A stretch of 64,000 bases of DNA from positions 1 through 64,000 of the forward strand of contig JAJJLU010000010.1 of assembly GCA_023807065.1 (NCBI GenBank). The letters are read 5' to 3'. Of the stretch, positions 58,327-64,000 are shown piece by piece. Positions within the stretch are counted from its first letter, which is position 1. Every line of letters begins with the position of its first letter. This DNA comes from Isotricha intestinalis (lineage: Eukaryota > Ciliophora > Litostomatea > Vestibuliferida > Isotrichidae). The position numbers and the translations under genes are program-made. The notes beneath the pieces are model-generated. The model was not told the DNA's origin. It worked only from the letters and a program-made list of their open reading frames with translations, and did no database searches.

Positions 58327-60576
58327 TTAAATTTTCTTATCACTAGAATACAACTGAAATAAAATTCCTTTTTTATTTTCATCACTCATTCTCATTTCAC
58401 TCGTTTTACAAAATTTAGTGATCCATTTACTTTCTAAAACTTGAGTGATACTAATTCTATCCTCAGGTTTTTTTTTTAACAATCCATCAACAAATTCTTT
58501 ACTTTCAACACTTAATTTATCCCAAATATGATCTGGAAAAGGAACAGGATCTTGAATAGTTTGTCTAGCAATTTCTCTTTCAGAATGTTCATCATCAAAA
58601 GGTAAAAAACCACATAACAATAAATATGCAATAATACCAATTGACCATAAATCTACTGTTTTATCATATGGTTTCCCTTTTAAAACTTCTGGAGCTACGA
58701 AACTTAAAGTTCCAAAAGGTTCTAAGCATGTTTCATTTGGTCCTATAATTTTACTTAAACCAAAATCTAATAATCTAATATCTGCATTTTCACTTTCATC
58801 TGTCATTAATATATTTTCTGGTTTTAAGTCTCTATGAATTATACCATATGAATGAAGGTAATATACTGCCATTGATAATTTATGTATTATATCTGCAGCT
58901 CTTTCTTCATTTAATTTATAATTTCTCTTTTCTATATATGAGAATAAATCTCCTCCACTACAATATTCCATTACTATATATATATAATCTGAATTATCAA
59001 ATATATCATATAATTTAACTATGTTTGGATGTTGACATATTTTTAATATGTCTATTTCTGTTTTTGCTAATTCTAAATCTTGCTTTTTCATATTTTTCTT
59101 TGCCATTATTTTTATTGCCACTGGACGATTTGTTTCCTTGTGAATACCATATTTTACTAATCCAAATTTCCCTTTCCCTATTTTTTCCTTTATATTATAT
59201 TGATCTAATAAACTTTTATAATTTATTGCTAAATTTAATTTTTCCATCCATTCTTTAAATTCGTTTTCATCTTCTACATAATAAGTTCTTTCTTTTTGAG
59301 GATATAATATTGAAAAAGTATAAAAATCTTTTCCCTCTATATTTACTTTATCACCTTTTTTGATGTATATTCCACTTAAATTATGCATTCCTTTATGATT
59401 TTTATCATCTTTTCCTTTATAATAAAAAAAATCTTTTCCTATTAATTTAAAATAAACTTTTTTTAATTTTTTAGAATGAGAAATTTTATAAATAAAACCT
59501 TCATGAGTGACTAAAGGAGGAGAATATTCTTCATCGTCGCTTTCATCAGAAATAATATCTACATTATTATTATTATCATTATTATTTATTTCTTCATGTT
59601 TACTAAAAGTAAAAGCAGAAATTTTTGGAGTTTTATCTTCTAACATATCTAATTTTTGCCTTAATCTTCTATGAGGTTTTGTTTTTTCTTTTTCTAATAT
59701 TTTATCATTAATATTATTATTTCCATTAAATATTTTTTTATTTTCTGAATCTTTTCTTTCAAAATTAGAATTAAACATTGAATTTTTACCAGAATATAAA
59801 CTTAATATTGTTTTATTTCCCATATTTACAGTTCTTTTTTTTAAATTAGGAGAAACGAATTTAGAAGTTAATGAAGGAGAAGCAATTTTATGAGGATTAA
59901 TTTGAGGAGTTTTACTAAAATCAATTTCTTCATTATTTTTTTTTTCTTTAACAAATAATTCAATTGATTTATTAGTAAAAGGTCTTTTTTCCATTAAAAA
60001 CATAAGAATAAAAATAAAAATATCACTATTAACATTTTCAATTACATAAATATATTCATTATAATTCATAACATTTTTATTACCAAAAGCAATATTTAAA
60101 ATATGAAATAATTCATCTTGTGATTCAACTTGATCTAAATATTCATCTTGTTCTAATTTAGTTTTTTTAGAAGAAAATTTTTTATTTAAAGGAACATAAG
60201 ATAAAACTACTCTAACATCTTCTCTTGAAATTAAACCATCATGATCAAAATCATAAAATTTGAAAATAAATTTATATAAAGAATTAAAATCTTCTGAAAA
60301 TAATATTTTCATTCCTCCTATAAATTCGGCAGGATCTAAAAAATTATTTTGATTTCTGTCAAAAACTGAAAATAATCTTTCACATATGATTCCAGGTAAT
60401 TCATAATAATGACTAAAAGTTAATTTTTCTATTCCTTTAGCAGGTTCTGCTGAACGACGTGCTAAATCACCCCATATTCCTACTAAATAATTCTGAAAAG
60501 TATTTATGTCTTTCACTTGGAAATCTTTTAAAATTTCGTTTAAATCTATTTTTTCTATTTCTTCTGATTTTTCCAT
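58327..60576 (-). CDS. Calcium-regulated protein kinase, EF-hands + PH + kinase (CDPK7-like)
   Basis: A 749-aa protein. EF-hand loops are DRNQNNFLDPAE (73-84) and DFDHDGLISRED (109-120), with a possible degenerate third hand near 160-180. A PH domain spans ~357-452 (THEGFIYKISHSKKLKKVYF through EFKEWMEKLN). The Ser/Thr kinase runs from ~460 to 718: GKGKFG (467-472), K489, HRDLKPEN (581-588), DFG (604-606), APE and DLWSIG. All catalytic residues are intact. EF-hands before the kinase plus a PH domain is the layout of apicomplexan CDPK7 rather than classical CDPKs. The PH domain suggests phosphoinositide membrane targeting; calcium activates. It is complete and ends in TAA. Confidence 0.88.
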   Translation of the reverse strand: MEKSEEIEKIDLNEILKDFQVKDINTFQNYLVGIWGDLARRSAEPAKGIEKLTFSHYYELPGIICERLFSVFDRNQNNFLDPAEFIGGMKILFSEDFNSLYKFIFKFYDFDHDGLISREDVRVVLSYVPLNKKFSSKKTKLEQDEYLDQVESQDELFHILNIAFGNKNVMNYNEYIYVIENVNSDIFIFILMFLMEKRPFTNKSIELFVKEKKNNEEIDFSKTPQINPHKIASPSLTSKFVSPNLKKRTVNMGNKTILSLYSGKNSMFNSNFERKDSENKKIFNGNNNINDKILEKEKTKPHRRLRQKLDMLEDKTPKISAFTFSKHEEINNNDNNNNVDIISDESDDEEYSPPLVTHEGFIYKISHSKKLKKVYFKLIGKDFFYYKGKDDKNHKGMHNLSGIYIKKGDKVNIEGKDFYTFSILYPQKERTYYVEDENEFKEWMEKLNLAINYKSLLDQYNIKEKIGKGKFGLVKYGIHKETNRPVAIKIMAKKNMKKQDLELAKTEIDILKICQHPNIVKLYDIFDNSDYIYIVMEYCSGGDLFSYIEKRNYKLNEERAADIIHKLSMAVYYLHSYGIIHRDLKPENILMTDESENADIRLLDFGLSKIIGPNETCLEPFGTLSFVAPEVLKGKPYDKTVDLWSIGIIAYLLLCGFLPFDDEHSEREIARQTIQDPVPFPDHIWDKLSVESKEFVDGLLKKKPEDRISITQVLESKWITKFCKTSEMRMSDENKKGILFQLYSSDKKI

Positions 60577-60782
60577 TTTTTTTAAATAAAAAAAAAAGTG
60601 AAAAATTTAATTTTTTATATAATATTTTTATTATTTATTTTTGTATTATTAATATTATTATTATTAATTAAGTATTAATATCAAAATGATAATATTATAT
60701 AAATAATAATAATAAAATTTGAGATTTATTTGTTGTTATTTTTTTTCAAAATCTAAAATTTGAAAAAATAATAAACAAAATA

Positions 60783-63700
60783 TTACTTTTTTAGTAAAGG
60801 AGGAGGAATAGGAACAGGAGGAATATTACCTTTAGGAATTTCAACTTCATCTTGAATAAAATCTTTAATTATATCAAAATCAACAGCTGAAGTTCTTTCA
60901 ACAATAAATTTTTCATCATCTTCTCTAAACATATTTTCTTCTTCATTTTCTTCAATCATTTCTTTATATGTATTTATTAATAAATTTATTGCTTCAGGAG
61001 AATTTTGAAGAGCTAATAAATCTTCTTTTGGCATATCCATTTCTCTACAAAGTAAAAATAAAAATTTATCATCAATATATTTTAAATTTTCAGGACAATT
61101 ATTTTGACAATATTCTCTAATTGAATTTAATATATTATTATAATCAATTTCTTCTTTTTTATCTTCATTATTATTTTCTATACTTGAATCAATTTGTGAT
61201 GTCCTTGTTTGTTGAATAATATTTTTTTTATTTGAATTTTCATCGTTTTGACTTTCGAATTCTGAATTATTATTTATTGAAATATTATTACTATCTGAAA
61301 TATATTTATTTGTAGATTTATCATTTGAATTTGATATTGTTATTTTTTCTTCTTCTTCGGAACTTTTTTTTTCTGATTCAGAAAAAGAATTTTCTTCTTT
61401 TTTTTCTTCACTTGAATCACTTTTTTCATCTCCTTTTATTTCCCAATTTTTTAATATACTTTTTGTAACATATAAATTCCTAATTGAATTTAAATTATTT
61501 TCAGGAGGAACTAAATTAAGTGCATTATAATTTAAATTTTTAATAGTTATTTTTTTAGTATAATCTTTTAATACATTAATTCTTGTTAAACTTGTTAATT
61601 GTAAATCACATAAATTTAATCTTTGATTATGAGTCAATGAATTTTTAAAGTTCATAGAAAAAACAATAGGAAAATATTTGTTTTTTTCATAATCTTCAGG
61701 TTGTTCTTCATTTAATTTCATAATTTGCTCTGATGATAATTTAGTCATAAATAAAAAAAATTTTTCTAACTCTTGAACATCAAAAACTTTATCATTATTA
61801 ATAGGTAGATCATTAATCATATTTAATATTATTTTTTCATTATCTCCTTCATCATTATTTTTCCCTCTTCTTAATTGTAAATTAGAATTAAAATCAGTTT
61901 TAGTATAATTTGAATTTTGTTCAATATATTCTCTTAATTCTTGAGCTTTTAATTGAAAATTTCTATCTGATGTATTTGATAATTCTCTTGATTCAATTGC
62001 TTTTTGTAAATATAAATATGCACTTGCATAATTTTTATATTCTATATCAATTTCAGATAAAGTTTCATAAATAGTTGAAATTTGTAAATCATTTTTTTCT
62101 TTAAGTAAATCTCTTTTTATTCTTAAAGCAGTTTCTAATCTTTGCTTTGCCATTTCATATTTATCTATTACAAAATTTATTAATCCTGAATTATAATTTG
62201 CACATAAAACCACATCAAATAAATTTTGTTTTTCTTTATTACTTAAATTATTACTATCAATTATAGTATCATATAATAAATGTGCTTTTTGTAATAAACC
62301 AAATTCAACATATAAATTTCCTAATAATAAATAAGTATTATAAAATATATATGGATCACCAGCGTAAACTTCTTGAATCTTTTGAATATAATCTAATAAA
62401 TATTTTTCATAAAATGAAAATTCTCCAAGTGAATGACCATATTTTGCAATAGTAATTAAAATTTTTAATATTCTTAAATATATTTCTTGTTCTTTTGATA
62501 ATTTATCTGAATTTGTATTTTCTTTTATTTTATTTGAATTTAATTCTACAAATATATTAGTTACTCCTGTAAAATTATAAGTTTCCATATCTTTAATTAA
62601 TCTATTTAATAATCTCCAAACTTCATCTTTTGTTTTAAATAATGAAAAAGCATTAATTAAAAGTAATATATTACAGAAATAATCTTCATAGTATAAATAA
62701 GAATTTAGAATTTTATCTTTGTGATTTTTAATAACATTAATATCATGAAAAGGCAAAATTTTAAGTTGTAATTCTAATCTTTTTAACATTTCATAATTAA
62801 TTTGAATTAAAGAATAAGTTTTTTCAATTGCATTAGGATAATCTTTTTTTCTTAATAATTCAATAATTTCTTTTCTTTGATTATTCCATAAAGGTTTATA
62901 TTCAATTAAATCATTATAATTTTCAATTTTTTTAGTTTTTTGTAAAGCAGGACAATTTTTAGTATGTTGAGCCCATTCACTTATATGTTCATTAATTTCA
63001 CAAATAAAATATAATTTACACATATTACATCTATATCTTCCATTTTTTAAACAAACTGAACAATTATATTTAATTGAATCTATTGTTTCATTATTTTTTT
63101 CTGATATTGAAGGAGTTTTCTTACTTTTTTTATTTAAATTCTCTTCATTTGTTCCTATATTTTTTATACTTATATTATTTTTATTTACTGTTTGAATATC
63201 TATTCCACTTAAACTTAAATTTGATTGTACTTTTTTTAAACTTTTGTCTGATTCTATTTGTAAGGAAAATATCTCTTTTGAAGTTATAACCATTAAAAAA
63301 TTATAATTGGAAATTGTATATATTTTTGTTTTTAATATTCCTTTTATGTTTTTGTGATTTATTATATTTTGAGGTGTTGATAATGAAGGTAATTTAAATT
63401 CTAAAAAATCATTTTTTGTTGTTATATATAATATTTTATCGTAGTGATTTATACTTATTAATGAATTTTTCTTATCGGATTTACATTTATGTTTTGTTTT
63501 AGTTAAAAATTTTCCATTTTCTAAATTTTGATTGAAAGTCCAAATAAAACATTCATTTTCATCTGTAAAAATAAGAAAAGAATTATTAATATAATTAATT
63601 GGTGAATAATAAAAAGAATAAGAATAATTTATTGAATTCAAATCAACAAATATAGAAAACCATAAATTTTTTTTTTTAATTTCTTCTGTGAATTGATTCA

Positions 63701-64000
63701 TATCATAAGAAGATTTAACTTCTGATAAAAGCACATAACCTTCCATTTTACATAAAACACATAAAAAGCAATAAACATTGTTATTTGAAGTATTAAAAAA
63801 TTTATATTCAATATGAATAATTTCTTGTTTAAAAGATTGAATAAAAATAACATTTAGAAAATATTTTTTTATTTTCCAATCTTTATAAGCAAGATATAAA
63901 TCTGTATTATTAACTGAGATAAATCCTATATAAATATTGTTATTTGTATCTCTTAAAAGACATTGTTCATGAATTGAAATGTTATTACAATTTGCAAGTG
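60783..64000 (-). CDS. MYND zinc-finger/TPR protein, 5' end beyond window
   Basis: The frame has an internal Met at 63,746 but stays open to the window edge (upstream residues include NISIHEQCLLRDTNNNIYIG and LYLAYKDWKIKKYFLNVIFI), so the true start lies beyond 64,000. At least 1071 residues. The N-terminal part is beta-rich and propeller-like. A MYND finger follows: CSVCLKNGRYRCNMCKLYFIC with downstream H and C (plus ~62,950-63,075). TPR-like helical hairpins (~61,950-62,600) contain YNTYLLLGNLYVEFGLLQKA. Then come an acidic Ser/Asn region and a proline tail, PPVPIPPPLLKK. MYND+TPR recalls ZMYND-type ciliary proteins. MYND domains bind proline motifs, and the tail may be a partner site. Function is inferred. 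Confidence 0.75.
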   Translation of the reverse strand, partial: LANCNNISIHEQCLLRDTNNNIYIGFISVNNTDLYLAYKDWKIKKYFLNVIFIQSFKQEIIHIEYKFFNTSNNNVYCFLCVLCKMEGYVLLSEVKSSYDMNQFTEEIKKKNLWFSIFVDLNSINYSYSFYYSPINYINNSFLIFTDENECFIWTFNQNLENGKFLTKTKHKCKSDKKNSLISINHYDKILYITTKNDFLEFKLPSLSTPQNIINHKNIKGILKTKIYTISNYNFLMVITSKEIFSLQIESDKSLKKVQSNLSLSGIDIQTVNKNNISIKNIGTNEENLNKKSKKTPSISEKNNETIDSIKYNCSVCLKNGRYRCNMCKLYFICEINEHISEWAQHTKNCPALQKTKKIENYNDLIEYKPLWNNQRKEIIELLRKKDYPNAIEKTYSLIQINYEMLKRLELQLKILPFHDINVIKNHKDKILNSYLYYEDYFCNILLLINAFSLFKTKDEVWRLLNRLIKDMETYNFTGVTNIFVELNSNKIKENTNSDKLSKEQEIYLRILKILITIAKYGHSLGEFSFYEKYLLDYIQKIQEVYAGDPYIFYNTYLLLGNLYVEFGLLQKAHLLYDTIIDSNNLSNKEKQNLFDVVLCANYNSGLINFVIDKYEMAKQRLETALRIKRDLLKEKNDLQISTIYETLSEIDIEYKNYASAYLYLQKAIESRELSNTSDRNFQLKAQELREYIEQNSNYTKTDFNSNLQLRRGKNNDEGDNEKIILNMINDLPINNDKVFDVQELEKFFLFMTKLSSEQIMKLNEEQPEDYEKNKYFPIVFSMNFKNSLTHNQRLNLCDLQLTSLTRINVLKDYTKKITIKNLNYNALNLVPPENNLNSIRNLYVTKSILKNWEIKGDEKSDSSEEKKEENSFSESEKKSSEEEEKITISNSNDKSTNKYISDSNNISINNNSEFESQNDENSNKKNIIQQTRTSQIDSSIENNNEDKKEEIDYNNILNSIREYCQNNCPENLKYIDDKFLFLLCREMDMPKEDLLALQNSPEAINLLINTYKEMIEENEEENMFREDDEKFIVERTSAVDFDIIKDFIQDEVEIPKGNIPPVPIPPPLLKK

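Noticed and set aside
58203..58385. Minus-strand 60-codon frame overlapping the CDPK stop
   Set aside because: Poly-Phe/Lys from A/T runs, overlaps a well-supported gene end, no domain-like feature.
1..64000. Reassignment of TAA/TAG as glutamine across the whole genome
   Set aside because: Confident genes have family-typical C-termini at TAA and contain no internal TAA/TAG; glutamine is written CAA. Only the 32.7-34.3 kb relic suggests otherwise.
1..64000. tRNA genes, rRNA genes and CRISPR arrays
   Set aside because: No B-box-like GGTTCRANNCC or cloverleaf, no rRNA core sequence and no spaced direct-repeat array was seen on either strand.

Overview
The window is one end of a linear, very AT-rich chromosome. 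Bases 1-32 are four-plus copies of a 7-nt telomere repeat (C-strand unit CCCCAAT), and the first gene stops only about 215 bases inside it. Genes are dense and almost intron-free, and the only introns I could prove are 25 and 28 nt long. Proteins are rich in Asn/Lys/Glu, nearly all end in TAA, and several belong to cilia. This fits the macronuclear genome of a ciliate. From memory the CCCCAAT repeat, extreme AT content and TAA preference suggest a litostome/entodiniomorph (rumen-type) ciliate, but that placement is inference. A processing peptidase with a targeting-like leader implies a mitochondrion or hydrogenosome.

Layout. 0-11 kb: an androglobin-type calpain-like ciliary protein that appears to lack its globin, a possible PUF-like protein, a mitochondrial/hydrogenosomal processing peptidase, a Glu/Asn-repeat coiled-coil protein, an unknown protein and a TM2-domain membrane protein. 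11.6-31.5 kb: a surface-protein block. Two giant Cys-rich multi-pass receptors (1644 and 3152 aa) are flanked by two paralogous DUF229-type alkaline-phosphatase-fold membrane enzymes. 31.7-34.9 kb: a possible BAR-like protein, then about 2 kb of shattered coding sequence and a degenerate repeat. 35-46.6 kb: a spliced axonemal dynein intermediate chain (DNAI4/WDR78/IC138 type), a PTPDC1-like phosphatase, an F-box-like/TBC protein, an IQ protein and an ABC half-transporter. 46.9-53.4 kb: a large charged unknown protein, an EF-hand protein and an FMRP/FXR-like RNA-binding protein. 53.4-57.8 kb: a decayed zone with a broken coiled-coil gene, a myristoylatable pseudokinase, an unknown gene, a GC-rich patch, a compositionally foreign orphan gene and a broken MORN-repeat gene. 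58.3-64 kb: a CDPK with EF-hands, PH domain and kinase, and a MYND/TPR protein that runs off the right edge.

How the genes relate. Androglobin-like protein, DNAI4-type intermediate chain and PTPDC1-like phosphatase, and perhaps the MYND/TPR and EF-hand proteins, are ciliary by family. The 11.6-31.5 kb block is the only stretch where neighbours seem functionally or evolutionarily tied: two membrane families, two members each, nested. The most unusual observations are the exact three-module super-repeat in the 3152-aa receptor, the globin-less androglobin, the minute introns, and the 32.7-34.3 kb relic, which is either a gene broken by frameshifts or a stretch whose reading frame stays open only if TAA/TAG mean glutamine.
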